A DNA stretch of 64,000 nt, taken from contig NZ_CP072348.1 in assembly GCF_018127925.1 (NCBI RefSeq), forward strand, positions 1,061,501 through 1,125,500, in the 5' to 3' direction. The first letter of the stretch is position 1, and each line of letters opens with the position of its first letter. Below the pieces are notes generated by a model, which saw only the letters and a list, made by a program, of their open reading frames with translations, was not told where the DNA came from and did not search any database. Of the stretch, positions 35,229-45,007 are shown one piece after another. Made by a program: the position numbers and the translations under genes. Source of the DNA: Prevotella melaninogenica. GTDB lineage: Bacteria; Bacteroidota; Bacteroidia; Bacteroidales; Bacteroidaceae.

Positions 35229-37301
35229 ATGGACAAAAGAACAAATGTAATTACCAAGAATCCTATTAATTTCATTGGAACACGATTTTTAAAACTGTAT
35301 CTACTTATTGGATTTATCCTAAGAATTATCTTAATGTGGAATGTCCCCGAAGATTCTTCTTTCTCTTTCTGGGAGATAATCAGATTCTTAAGTGTTGGCT
35401 TCGTAACAGATATTTGTATGGCAATTTTGCTTGCCTTACCATTACAAATTATAAACCTTGGGCTAAATGAAGCTAAATATCATCGTGTCACAGGATGGAT
35501 CATTGAACTTCTACTAACTATTGCCTTTGCCTACGTATTATTCTTCCACACCATCTTCCACGAATATGGAGGCGGCGCACCAAAGATTGCACGAATATTC
35601 CTCGGATGGAAACTATTCAGTTTCTCCATACGCTTTTTCATTCCAAGAACAAGAGAAGCATGGCGTAAGATCTCCCTCTATATAACTTGGGCTGTATATG
35701 TTTTCTTATTACTTTGCGTCACAGCAGGAGAATACATCTTCTGGGGAGAGTTTGGCGTAAGATATAATTTCATTGCAGTAGACTATCTCGTCTACACTCA
35801 CGAAGTTATTGGGAACATCATGGAGTCTTATTCTATTGTTCCGTTGATTGGCATTACATTACTCTTAACAGCTGCAATTATCTTCCTTCAATCGCGACAT
35901 TACAAGCTAAAGGTTACTCATCTTTACAATGCGAAGAAGTTTCTTATACACCTTTCTATATATATGGTCTTAGCAATAAGCTCATATTTTATCTTACAAG
36001 GCACCCATGCTCTACAAAGTAACAATCAATACGTTACTCAACTTGAACAAAACGGAGCCTGCGACTTTGTCATTGCTTTCCAGAGTAACATGTTAGAGTA
36101 TGATAAGTTCTATACTATGTTACCCAAACAACAATGTGTGTCTCAGTATCGTCAATTAAGTGGACTTAACAAGGAGGGAAAAAAGGCGATTGGAGAGTTC
36201 CTTGCTTCACAACGCCCTAACATCGTCTTAATAACAGTAGAAAGCCTAAGTGCTGATTTCCTTACGCGATATGGAAATAAAGAGAACCTTACCCCACAAC
36301 TTGACAAGCTCATGCAAGGGAGTATTGTCTTTGACAGTCTATACGCAGCAGGAAACAGAACAGTTAGAGGATTAGAAGCATTATCTCTTTGCATTCCACC
36401 GAGTGCAGGAGAAAGCATCATCAAGCGAAAGGCTAACCGAATGGGGAACTTATCAATAGGTCGTATCCTTTCTCACTTGGGGTACAAATCGCAATTCATC
36501 TATGGCGGAGATAGTTATTTCGATAACATGGGCGACTTCTTCAGTCATAATGGCTACGAGGTAATAGACCGAAAGGACATACCGAACAATCAAGTAACAT
36601 TCGCAAACATTTGGGGTGTCTGTGATGAAGATATCTTCAACAAGAGCTTACAAGTATTCGATAAGGACTATCAGTCGAAACTTCCTTTCTTCGCACAGAT
36701 TATGACCACGAGCAACCATCGCCCTTACACCTATCCCAGTGGCAGAATTAAAGTAGACGGTGACCCTAACACAAGAGAAGCCGCAGTAAAATATACAGAC
36801 TATGCAATCGGTAAATTCATTAATGACGCCCGAAAGAAAGCATGGTTCCAGAATACCGTATTCGTAGTTATTGCTGATCACTGTGCATCCAGTGCCGGGA
36901 AAACATCACTTCCTATAGACCGCTACCATATTCCATGCCTCATCTATGCGCCAGCTATTCTCCAACCAAGAAAGATTGAAACTATATGCTCGCAGATTGA
37001 TGTCATGCCTACCCTACTTTCTCTCCTCAAGTTACGTTGCACTGTAAGTTTCACAGGACAAGACATCCTCGCACCAACCTATCATCCTCGTGCATTCATG
37101 GCAACTTACCAAGACCTTGGGTATCTTGAAGGTAATCGACTAACTGTTTTATCGCCAGTCCGCAATATACGACAATACATCGTTCGTCCATTACACGATG
37201 GTACATTTGAAGAGCAACCTACAAAGCAAATGAATCAAGAACTCGTTCGCAAGGCGCAGGCTTACTACCAATACACAAACTTATACGTGAAAGCGCAATA
37301 G
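35229..37301 (+). CDS. LtaS-type sulfatase-fold membrane enzyme
   Basis: An inner-membrane alkaline-phosphatase-superfamily enzyme of the lipoteichoic-acid-synthase / phosphoglycerol-transferase type. The 690-residue protein has about five to six membrane spans in the first 260 residues (for example FLKLYLLIGFILRIILMW and IIELLLTIAFAYVLFFHTIF), then a periplasmic sulfatase domain: PNIVLITVESLSADFLTRYG (metal Glu), the nucleophile Thr in NRTVRGLEALSLC, and FVVIADHCASSAG (metal Asp and His). In Gram-negative bacteria such enzymes modify glycans or lipids with phosphoglycerol or phosphoethanolamine; the acceptor is unknown. I prefer the ATG at 35229 because the earlier TTG at 35208 lies in a TAACTTTG -7 box. 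Confidence 0.85.
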   Translation: MDKRTNVITKNPINFIGTRFLKLYLLIGFILRIILMWNVPEDSSFSFWEIIRFLSVGFVTDICMAILLALPLQIINLGLNEAKYHRVTGWIIELLLTIAFAYVLFFHTIFHEYGGGAPKIARIFLGWKLFSFSIRFFIPRTREAWRKISLYITWAVYVFLLLCVTAGEYIFWGEFGVRYNFIAVDYLVYTHEVIGNIMESYSIVPLIGITLLLTAAIIFLQSRHYKLKVTHLYNAKKFLIHLSIYMVLAISSYFILQGTHALQSNNQYVTQLEQNGACDFVIAFQSNMLEYDKFYTMLPKQQCVSQYRQLSGLNKEGKKAIGEFLASQRPNIVLITVESLSADFLTRYGNKENLTPQLDKLMQGSIVFDSLYAAGNRTVRGLEALSLCIPPSAGESIIKRKANRMGNLSIGRILSHLGYKSQFIYGGDSYFDNMGDFFSHNGYEVIDRKDIPNNQVTFANIWGVCDEDIFNKSLQVFDKDYQSKLPFFAQIMTTSNHRPYTYPSGRIKVDGDPNTREAAVKYTDYAIGKFINDARKKAWFQNTVFVVIADHCASSAGKTSLPIDRYHIPCLIYAPAILQPRKIETICSQIDVMPTLLSLLKLRCTVSFTGQDILAPTYHPRAFMATYQDLGYLEGNRLTVLSPVRNIRQYIVRPLHDGTFEEQPTKQMNQELVRKAQAYYQYTNLYVKAQ

Positions 37302-37351
37302 CTTAACCAAAGTAGTGAACTTGTAACATGCTTACAAGCCCCTCTGAAACA

Positions 37352-37382
37352 GAAAGTCGCCCCCAATATGGAGGCGACTTTC
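37352..37382. terminator. Hairpin terminator after the LtaS-type gene
   Basis: A perfect 10-bp stem, GAAAGTCGCC (37352-37361) and GGCGACTTTC (37373-37382), stands between the plus-strand LtaS-type gene and the minus-strand DUF3467 remnant and could serve both. The following bases are AT-rich. Confidence 0.7.
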
Positions 37383-37408
37383 AAGTATTTTAATCTTAAA
37401 GGGATTGC

Positions 37409-37575
37409 TTATGCTTCAACCTTACCATTGCCAAATGGAGCGATGGTGCGTGGTCCCTGGTCTTTGGGTTCGCGGCGGTCATCTTACCAAACTCTTTCTC
37501 GTAGCATACTACATTGTCCTGCAAAGCTGCAAGGAGACGCAATGCGTGCTCAGGAGCAATAAATACTTTCTTCTT
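37409..37575 (-). pseudogene. DUF3467 protein remnant
   Basis: On the minus strand one frame reads KKKVFIAPEHALRLLAALQD, then NVVCYEKEFGK; after a frameshift near 37480 the next frame gives DQGPRTIAPFGNGKVEA and the stop TAA at 37409-37411. These are the C-terminal motifs of the DUF3467 family (TPEHAKRLL..LQ..N, FG, TIAPF). The N-terminal half is missing and an in-frame stop lies just upstream, so it is a broken copy. A -7 element (TATCTTTG) lies at 37581-37588 on the same strand. Intact DUF3467 genes in Bacteroidota often follow rpoC. Confidence 0.7.
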
Positions 37576-37774
37576 TTACGCAAAGATAATACATTAAAGT
37601 TATTTGTCCAAATCTAACTACAAAAGTTTTACTCTAAACCTATTAGATTTCCACCTCAAAATAACACTACTAACAGAACTTCCTTTAGGTTCTTCCATTA
37701 AAGTCAAATCAACCAATAGAGCCTCATGACATTTTGTTTTATTATTGATATCTTTCCGTCTTCTGCGAGGCCAC

Positions 37775-38043
37775 TTATTCCCATATCAACCAATACTTGT
37801 AAACTATTTTCATACAACTCAAAACCAATACATGCTCTTTTGGTTGCTAAAAGACGCCTAATTGACTTACAAAAGATGCCCTTTAGAGGTCTTACTAACG
37901 CCCTTTTGAAGTCCAATTAAGCACCTTTTCTTACACAGGATCATAACTAACTGATTTACTATTGGTTACAAACTTATCTTTTACATATATTTTTGCCGTT
38001 ATTTGTAGATGTTTTATTCGAGATTATGTAATAATTTTTCAAA
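37775..38043. repeat. 269-bp dispersed repeat, copy A
   Basis: From TTATTCCC to TTTTTCAAA this stretch aligns, in the same orientation and with the same length, to 50763-51031. Shared blocks include ACATGCTCTTTTGG, CGCCCTTTTGAAGTCCAATT and TTTTTCAAA. Inside, CCTAATTGACTTACAAAAG and CCTTTTGAAGTCCAATTA form an imperfect inverted repeat (about 37856-37920). It ends 47 bases before an IS5-type element. Confidence 0.85.
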
Positions 38044-38090
38044 ATAATTATCTGCAACACTTTGTTTTTACAGCATTTTTATTTATGAAC

Positions 38091-38921
38091 TTATCTTGAC
38101 TTTTGTTTCTTTTTCACTTTCTTCATCAGAATAACAATAAATGCTATATAATTCCATGCTTGCCAACTGGTCAAAGTAACATCAAATCTGTTCAACAGAC
38201 TTCTGTATGAATCCAACCACGCATTTGTTCTTTCTATGCTGTACCTTTCTTTATACAGTATATCGTCAAACAAATAGCAATCTTGCTCACCCCTTGCTCT
38301 ATAATTAAATGCTACATTTGCAAACACACCCATTCTTAGGCACATGTGTCTAAACTCTTTTGCATCGAATCCCGCATCAGCATTGAGAAATAATCCATCA
38401 GTAGAAATATCAGACTTTGTGAGTTGTGAGAATACTTCTTTAACCACTTCTGAAATATTGTACAAATCATTGTGAGAACCTGCAACTGGAGTGGATATGG
38501 CGAGTGGTATTCCCTGACGGTCAGTTACATAAATAGCATTTGTAGTCTTGCTCTTCTTGCGTCCCTGATAGCTCTGACAATCTCCACCACGTAATGCTGT
38601 TGTATGGCTGCCATCCAAATCTATACTTGACATATCCAAGAAAGATTTATAACGGCCTAGAAGTATTGTCCACACTTTTTGCCATTCTCCTTTCTTACAC
38701 CATTTGCGAAAATGTCCGTATACGGTTTTGTAATGAAGAACCTTTGCTGTGAAGAACGATGAAACTGGAAGCATATACCATTGGCAACCAGTCTTAAGCT
38801 TATAAAGAATGCATTGAATTACCTCAGACAGGCAGCTTTGGCAAATATATCCACGTTTTGCTACTGATAAATGAGGTAGAATTTCATTTTTTATTGTATC
38901 TTTGTCCAGTACTTTGTACAT
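38091..38921 (-). CDS. IS5-family transposase with DUF4096 N-terminus
   Basis: A 276-residue DDE transposase. The N-terminal region (about 10-90; LKTGCQWYMLPVSSFFTAKV, VYGHFRKWCKKGEWQKVW) matches the DUF4096 domain of IS5-type transposases. Catalytic acids are the D in MSSIDLDGSHTTALRGG, the D in LFLNADAGFDAKEF, and the E in RYSIERTNAWLDSYR. The frame is intact with a basic C-terminus (KKVKKKQKSR), so the element may be active. The start codon lies about 75 bases inside the right end. Confidence 0.88.
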   Translation of the reverse strand: MYKVLDKDTIKNEILPHLSVAKRGYICQSCLSEVIQCILYKLKTGCQWYMLPVSSFFTAKVLHYKTVYGHFRKWCKKGEWQKVWTILLGRYKSFLDMSSIDLDGSHTTALRGGDCQSYQGRKKSKTTNAIYVTDRQGIPLAISTPVAGSHNDLYNISEVVKEVFSQLTKSDISTDGLFLNADAGFDAKEFRHMCLRMGVFANVAFNYRARGEQDCYLFDDILYKERYSIERTNAWLDSYRSLLNRFDVTLTSWQAWNYIAFIVILMKKVKKKQKSR

Positions 38922-38997
38922 GAGAGGTATTTAAAGCTTGGTTCACTAATACAAAGATAAGAATTCCTCTCTATTTTAACAAAATAAAAAGTCAAGA
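38091..38997 (-). mobile_element. IS5-family insertion sequence
   Basis: A one-gene element. Inverted ends TCTTGACTTTT (38094-38104) and AAAAGTCAAGA (38987-38997) flank the transposase gene, whose stop codon falls at the left end. I could not establish a target duplication. The insertion lies directly before the truncated SusC gene that starts at 39000. Confidence 0.8.
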
Positions 38998-38999
38998 CG

Positions 39000-40682
39000 A
39001 CTTCGATATTGAATTACTTCGATACGTTTGCTGAGCATCATAATGTCGACTTCATGTTGGGTGCGGAGTATTATGATTATAACTACTTCTGGATGAATGC
39101 TTCTACAAAGAATTCACCTACAGATGATATCCCTACACTCAATGCTGGTGCTGATAAGGATAGCAATCCAAAGTCAGAGAAGTCTGGTAATCGTATCGAG
39201 TCTCTCTTCGGACGCTTCAATTATGATTACAAACAGAAGTATTTGCTCAGCTTTACCTTCCGCTATGATGGTAACTCTAAGCTGAAAGATAATCGTTGGG
39301 GTTTCTTCCCTGGTATCTCTTTGGGTTGGAACATGATGGAAGAAGACTTCTGGAAGGAGTCTAAGTTGTCGAACTTTGTTAGCAATATCAAGCCTCGTAT
39401 CAGCTATGGTAGCAATGGTAATGTGAGTGGTATTGGTGATTTCTATATCTATGGAATCTATGACCAACTTACAAACTATCATGGTAACACTGCTTTCTAC
39501 GACCGTTCGCTTGTGAATACAGCCTTAAAGTGGGAGCAGAGTCACACGTTCGAGGCTGGTCTTGACCTCGGCTTCTTTAAAAATCGTTTGTCATTAATTC
39601 TCGATTACTACGTTCGTAATACGAGTAATCTGCTTCAGAGTGTGAACCTTCCTTCTTACTTAGGTTTCTCTTCTATCCAAACAAACTTGGGTAAGTTGCG
39701 TAATCAAGGATTTGAAATGGAGGTGCGTGCTACTCCTATTCACCTGAAGAATAGTTTCCGTTGGGACCTCTCTTTCAATCTCTCAACTGTAAAGAATACA
39801 ATTATTCAGCTTCCTAAGAGCGACCGTCCATTCAATCAACTTCAAGGAGTAGAGGTTGCTGCGGGCAAGGTTGGCGCTGATGGCAAGACTCCTACTAAGT
39901 GGATTGGTGGTTATCGTGAGGGTGGAACACTCGGAGAACTCTATGGTTACAGCCAAGATCACATCTTTAGAGATTGGGATGATGTAAAGGCAAATGCTAA
40001 CAAGCGTATTGATAACATTGCAAAGTTGTACGGTCCTGGTCTTGCTGATGAAGTAAACCCACAGACTGGAGTGCTTTATAAGAACTCAACAGGCTGGAAG
40101 GCTATTGAGCCTGGTGATGTTTGTTGGGAGGATATCAATGAAGATGGTATCATCAACTCACTCGATCGTAAGGTGTTGGGTAACTCAAGACCAACGGTAA
40201 CAGGAGGTTGGACAAGTACGTTAAGCTATAAGAACCTCTCATTATTTGCTCGTTTCGATTACGCTTTGGGTCATACAATCTACAATGACCTCAAGGCTCG
40301 TTCCATGGGACAATTTCAAGGACAGTTCAATCTCATTGATAATGTAAAGGATATGTGGACAGAGACCAATCCAGGTGCCAGCTATCCAGCATTCAGTTAT
40401 GCTGATCAGTTGAATAAGCAGAACATCTGGCGTGAAGGCTCTAAGTTCTTTGAGAAGGCTGGTTACATGGCTTTGCGTGAGATAACATTGAGTTATACCT
40501 TACCAAGAACATGGGTTAAGGCAATGAAGATGGCGAATGCCAATGTTTATGTGACAGGACAGAACCTCTTCTATCTTACCCCTTATGACGGAGCTTCTCC
40601 AGAAGCAATCTTGGACGGATATGACTACGGTCGTTACCCAACTCCTCGCACACTTATCTTTGGATTAAACGTTACATTTTAA
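39000..40682 (+). pseudogene. C-terminal half of a SusC-family transporter
   Basis: The frame runs from the end of the IS5-type element and encodes about 560 residues of barrel: FMLGAEYYDYNYFW, NRIESLFGRFNYDYKQKYLL, NNRWGFFPGISLGWNM-like (as DNRWGFFPGISLGWNMMEED), and a C-terminus RYPTPRTLIFGLNVTF. A complete SusC has about 1,000 residues with signal peptide and plug; these are absent here and are not found upstream of the IS. The insertion probably accompanied a deletion. The protein cannot be exported or plugged, so import is lost. Its SusD follows 19 bases later. Confidence 0.85.
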
Positions 40683-40701
40683 TTAAGCAATGTTACTTAC
40701 A

Positions 40702-42291
40702 ATGAAAAAGTTACTATCCTATATAACAGCTGCAGCTCTCAGCCTTTCGCTGACAGGCTGTATGGACATTGAGCCAGTTAGTACTATTACCGATGCAAAC
40801 TACTGGAAGAATCCTGATCAAGTACAGGCTTTCAATCAAGGACTGAGTTCTTGGATGCGAAGCTATGCTGATAAGTATATCGTCTGGGGTGAGATGCGAA
40901 GTAATATCTATAGTGGAACCGCTTTTAGTGGTGAGGCTCCACAGGGTTATGACCGTCTATGGAATAACACACTTGAGAAGAGTAGTGCGGTGGTAGGCAA
41001 CTATGGAGGTCTTTATACTGGTATCAACCAAATCAATTTGATGATAGATAAGGTGAATGAAGCCGGCTATCTGACAGATGTGGAGAAGACTAACTACCTT
41101 GCCGGTGCTTATGGTATACGTGCTTTCTTGTATTTTCAGTTGCTCCGTACCTATGGTGATGTTATTGTTTATCTACAGCACACGGAGGGCAAGACTATTG
41201 ACTTAGGTAAGGTTGCCCGTAAGCAGGATGCAGCTGCTGACGTAATGAAGCAGATTAAGGCAGACATCTCGGCTTCAGAAACCGCTTATAACAATAACTA
41301 TAAGTTCACCAACGGACGTACTTATTGGTCGCTTGCTGCAACCAAGATGCTTAAAGGTGAGGTATATCTGTGGAGTGGAAAGCAGATGGGTGGTGGTACT
41401 GCCGACTATCAGACTGCGCTTACAGCTTATCAAGATGTTCAGAATAATGCGGATGTGAGTCTGCTTGATAATTTTGAAGATGTCTTTGCATATGATAACA
41501 AGGAGAATAAAGAGATTATCTATGCACTCCATAATCGAGAGAATGAAACTTCTTTGTGGGGTGGACTTTACACTTCACTCGTAATGAACAAGCAGAATGT
41601 AGGTGCTTATCGTCTGCATAACGATACTGGTCAGGCAATTCAGTTTAGTGAGTCACCGAATCTAAACTTGCGTTTAGGTAGTGGTGTAATGCGTTTCCCA
41701 CTGGATAAACGTTTGTGGACGAAGCTCTATACAAATGATAATGACAAGCGTAAGAAGGCTTCTTTGGCAGATGTTTATCAGGCTTCAGACGGTTCATACG
41801 TGGGTAATATCTGTAATAAGTTCCACGGAACATTGCTTGCTGGTAGCTCAGCTACATCATGGTATGATGACCAACCTATCTATCGCTATGCAGAGTGTCT
41901 GCTTGGTATTGCTGAGGCTAAGGTCTTCTTAGGTCAGGACCCATCAACAGAAATCAATCAAGTTTGTCGTCGTGCTTATGGTGCTACCTACTTTAATGCA
42001 CATGCTGAGGTACAATATCCAAATGATGTAAGTACTGGAGGAAGTACCGCACTGACCAACTTCTATACCGATAACCCATTTGTTGGTGGTGATGAGGACC
42101 CAATAGAAGCTATCCTTAAAGAGCGTATGCGCGAGTTCTTGTTTGAAGGGAAGCGTTGGCATGATATTCGTTTGGTTGATAAGGCTACAAAGTATTCAAC
42201 AGCAAGTGCCGACCGCTTGTTGTGGCCTATTGATGAAACAACGAAGTCAACCAATGCAGAGCTGAAACAGACTCCAGGCTACGGAGATTAA
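40702..42291 (+). CDS. SusD-family surface lipoprotein, partner of the truncated SusC
   Basis: A 529-residue nutrient-binding surface lipoprotein. I prefer the ATG at 40702 (MKKLLSYITAAALSLSLTGC), which gives a clean lipoprotein signal with lipidated Cys. Features include a TPR-like helical core (YLAGAYGIRAFLYFQLLRTY, DVIVYLQHTEG) and the conserved C-terminal ILKERMREFLFEGKRWHDIR, typical of RagB/SusD proteins, plus LWPIDETTKSTN near the end. The gene is intact although the SusC partner is broken; without it, expression would depend on read-through or on a new promoter from the IS. Confidence 0.92.
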   Translation: MKKLLSYITAAALSLSLTGCMDIEPVSTITDANYWKNPDQVQAFNQGLSSWMRSYADKYIVWGEMRSNIYSGTAFSGEAPQGYDRLWNNTLEKSSAVVGNYGGLYTGINQINLMIDKVNEAGYLTDVEKTNYLAGAYGIRAFLYFQLLRTYGDVIVYLQHTEGKTIDLGKVARKQDAAADVMKQIKADISASETAYNNNYKFTNGRTYWSLAATKMLKGEVYLWSGKQMGGGTADYQTALTAYQDVQNNADVSLLDNFEDVFAYDNKENKEIIYALHNRENETSLWGGLYTSLVMNKQNVGAYRLHNDTGQAIQFSESPNLNLRLGSGVMRFPLDKRLWTKLYTNDNDKRKKASLADVYQASDGSYVGNICNKFHGTLLAGSSATSWYDDQPIYRYAECLLGIAEAKVFLGQDPSTEINQVCRRAYGATYFNAHAEVQYPNDVSTGGSTALTNFYTDNPFVGGDEDPIEAILKERMREFLFEGKRWHDIRLVDKATKYSTASADRLLWPIDETTKSTNAELKQTPGYGD

Positions 42292-42320
42292 TTCAAAAGA
42301 CCATTAAGTTTTATTTTATA

Positions 42321-42360
42321 GGGGAAAGTACGGGAAAGTGTTCTCGTCTTTCCCCCTTTC
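42321..42360 (+). terminator. Terminator after the second SusD gene
   Basis: Arms GGGGAAAG (42321-42328) and CTTTCCCC (42348-42355) are followed by a CTTTC-TTTTG tail. Confidence 0.7.
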
Positions 42361-42493
42361 TTTTGCAGGTAATTAGCAAGACGCTCTGTTTCCTATTAAT
42401 GTTATTAGGCATACATTATGTGTTTTAATCGTTTGTTCGTGCCTTGCCATAGGTTATGATGTTTTTTATATACCATCTTCAAATCTTGTGTTG

Positions 42494-42537
42494 ATGCTCC
42501 GCACATATGGTGCTCATGCTCCGCACCAATGGTGCTA
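42494..42537. repeat. Tandem 22-bp palindromic repeats upstream of the TonB receptor
   Basis: Two adjacent 22-bp units share ATGCTCCGCAC and ATGGTGCT: the first has GCACATATGGTGC (42501-42513), the second GCACCAATGGTGC (42523-42535). The same modules occur at 26991-27047. They lie about 80 bases upstream of the shared promoter block. Confidence 0.8.
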
Positions 42538-42617
42538 AGCATGAATTAAACTACTCATATGCCCATTTATTCTAAGAATAGACTTGTTTATTGTCAGTTG
42601 TTTACTAAGTTTTAGGT

Positions 42618-42649
42618 ATTGTACGCTCTATAGAATATTAATACTTTTG
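42618..42649 (+). promoter_or_regulatory. Promoter of the TonB receptor at 42725
   Basis: ATTG (42618-42621), a 20-base spacer and TACTTTTG (42642-42649) match the Bacteroidota pattern. The -33 block TTTTAGGTATTGTA (42611-42624) equals that of the SusC at 27318. A leader of about 70 bases follows. Confidence 0.75.
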
Positions 42650-42724
42650 CATCGATAGTTGAATACATATTTTTTACTTAAGACTCTATTCGTTGTAACA
42701 CGGAGTCTTTAAACTACAAGTTAG

Positions 42725-44899
42725 ATGAAGAATAACAGAAAAATACTTATCTGCACAGGGGTGTATAATACTTGTTCGTTATATAGAAAGTCGATTTGTC
42801 TAACACTTTTTTCAAGTTTTTTCATGCTTAGTGGTAATGCGCAAGAGGTGAATAAGCGTGATACAACTGTTGAAATGAAAGAAGTTATGGTGACAGCACG
42901 TAGCGAGATTAGGAAGCTGAAGGAGTCGGCAATGCCTATATCCGTTATAGGACAGCGCCAGTTACAAGGTACAGCAACAAATATTAATGACGTACTTGCG
43001 CGTACAGTTGGTGTTACCGTACGAAACACAGGAGGCTTAGGTAGTGCCTCTCGTATCTCACTTCGTGGTTTGGAAGGTAAGCGTATGGGAATGTATGTGG
43101 ATGAAGTTCCGATATCTCAGTTGAGTAACTTTGTTGCCTTAAACGATATTCCTACGAATATGATAGAGCGTATAGAGGTATATAAAGGTATTGTTCCTTA
43201 TAAGTTTGGTGGTTCAGCCTTGGGAGGAGCAGTCAATGTAGTAACAAAGGAATATCCACCAGTATATTTTGACTTCTCATACGAGTTAGGTTCATTTAAC
43301 ACACATCAAGTATCAACGGTGTTTAAACGTACCAACCATAAAACAGGTCTACAATTTGGTATTGGTGGAGCCTTCTCGTTCTCAAAGAACAATTACAAGA
43401 TGACATTGGCTAATTTGGACAATAGAGTCGTGGAAAGAGACCATGATAAGTTCAATAAAGTCATGGCTGGAATGTCTGTTAAGGCTACGAAATGGTGGTT
43501 TGATGAAATGAAGTGGGAACTTATTTTCCTCAAGACACGCCAAGAGATACAAGGAATCGACCTCGATGTGCGTGAGGCTTATAACCATTCTGTCAGTGGA
43601 TTGACGGCATTGACACTAAAGCGTAAGAATTTCTTTTTAGATGGTCTCGATTTTGATTTTGATATAGGATATATCATTGGTAGGTATGGTTTGAATGATA
43701 AGGCTTCAAATCGTTATGATTGGGATGGAAACAAGTTGCCAGCAGTCTCTCCATATGGAGGAGAGCAGAATAACTTCCCTTCAGATGGAAGAAACCGGTC
43801 GAATGAGCTGACATCAAAGCTTAATTTGGGATATACCATAGATAAGCATCATGGTATCAATCTGAATGTTTACTTTGATAGGAATTCACTTCATCCAAAT
43901 GATTCCTTAATGGATAAAGCCTTAGGATTTCAATCAAATTTCCCAAGTAAGATGAAAACCTTAACAACGGGGTTATCATACGATCTGACCCTCTTTGATG
44001 GTCGTTTCCAAAACGCTTTTACTTTAAAGAACTTTATTTTCTCATCTCATTCTCGTAGTATAGATGTTTATTCGGTACGTGCACCAGAGCCTGTAAAAGT
44101 GTCTAAATCTTATTTTGGATTTAGCGACGCCTTTCGTTATAAGTTTACAGACGACTTGATGCTAAAGGCTTCTTTTAATTCAGAGGTGCGAATACCTACA
44201 AGTGAGGAGTTGATAGGTAATGGATATTCTATCCTTGCATCCCCAGCTTTGAAGCCTGAGCGTACATCTGGTGTCAATCTTGGTATGCTTTATCGTCACT
44301 TAAAACAAGATGGTGGACTTGTTGAGATAGAATTGAATGGATTTTATAATCAGTTGAAAGACATGATAAGGTTCACGCCTGATATGATTCCTACGATGGC
44401 TCGCTATCGTAACTTTGGTAGTGTTCGTACGAGAGGTGTTGAACTTGATGTTAAAGGAGATGTCTGTCCAGTACTTTATCTTTATGCGAATGGTACTTAT
44501 CAAGACCTTCGTGACGTGAGAAAGTTAACTCCTGGTACTACTGTCGAGAATCCCACTTATATGAAGCGTATCCCAAACGTACCTTATCTATTAGCAAACT
44601 TTGGCGCAGAGTTCCATAAAGAAAACCTCTTTGGAGGAAAGGAACAGAACACACGTTTCCTCTTTGATGCTTCATACGTGCATACGTATTTCTATGATTT
44701 TGAAGTAAGTCGGTATCAAGATAAGAAGATTCCTTCAGCTTTGACGATGGATGCAGCAATAGAACATAGTTTCAAGAATGACCAATGGGTTCTGACGTTT
44801 AAAGTAAAGAATCTCACTAATCGCCGTGTTGTATCAGAGTTTAATCGTCCTCTGCCAGGAAGATATATAGGAGTAAAAGTTAGATATCTTCTGAAGTAA
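42725..44899 (+). CDS. TonB-dependent receptor, iron/siderophore type
   Basis: A 724-residue outer-membrane receptor without the SusC-specific N-terminal domain. It has a signal peptide (to FMLSGNAQ), a TonB-box-like segment (VEMKEVMVTARSEI), a plug (about 70-190; SAMPISVIGQRQLQGTATNI, IERIEVYKGIVPYKFGGSAL, GGAVNVVTKE) and a 22-strand barrel ending in the aromatic strand YIGVKVRYLLK. This is the class that imports iron complexes or cobalamin. The following DUF4374-type lipoprotein suggests siderophore capture, as in the Bacteroides Xus system, which is an analogy and not proof. I see no operator in the upstream region. Confidence 0.88.
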   Translation: MKNNRKILICTGVYNTCSLYRKSICLTLFSSFFMLSGNAQEVNKRDTTVEMKEVMVTARSEIRKLKESAMPISVIGQRQLQGTATNINDVLARTVGVTVRNTGGLGSASRISLRGLEGKRMGMYVDEVPISQLSNFVALNDIPTNMIERIEVYKGIVPYKFGGSALGGAVNVVTKEYPPVYFDFSYELGSFNTHQVSTVFKRTNHKTGLQFGIGGAFSFSKNNYKMTLANLDNRVVERDHDKFNKVMAGMSVKATKWWFDEMKWELIFLKTRQEIQGIDLDVREAYNHSVSGLTALTLKRKNFFLDGLDFDFDIGYIIGRYGLNDKASNRYDWDGNKLPAVSPYGGEQNNFPSDGRNRSNELTSKLNLGYTIDKHHGINLNVYFDRNSLHPNDSLMDKALGFQSNFPSKMKTLTTGLSYDLTLFDGRFQNAFTLKNFIFSSHSRSIDVYSVRAPEPVKVSKSYFGFSDAFRYKFTDDLMLKASFNSEVRIPTSEELIGNGYSILASPALKPERTSGVNLGMLYRHLKQDGGLVEIELNGFYNQLKDMIRFTPDMIPTMARYRNFGSVRTRGVELDVKGDVCPVLYLYANGTYQDLRDVRKLTPGTTVENPTYMKRIPNVPYLLANFGAEFHKENLFGGKEQNTRFLFDASYVHTYFYDFEVSRYQDKKIPSALTMDAAIEHSFKNDQWVLTFKVKNLTNRRVVSEFNRPLPGRYIGVKVRYLLK

Positions 44900-45007
44900 G
44901 AGGCAATAAGACTTTATTTTGCAATATGAAAGAGTAAAGTGTGATTCATAAAGAAAGGGCATATTGTATGTCTATAGAGATAATATTAATATTAAATAAA
45001 GAGAAAA

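Noticed and set aside
37368-37617. Plus-strand open frames after the LtaS-type gene
   Set aside because: They lie opposite the DUF3467 remnant, whose family motifs are readable on the minus strand.
39000-40682. Functional short SusC starting at an internal TTG
   Set aside because: It lacks signal peptide, TonB box and plug, so it could not reach or function in the outer membrane.
42494-42537. Possible short CRISPR
   Set aside because: Only two units without spacers; the same modules appear in another arrangement at 26991.
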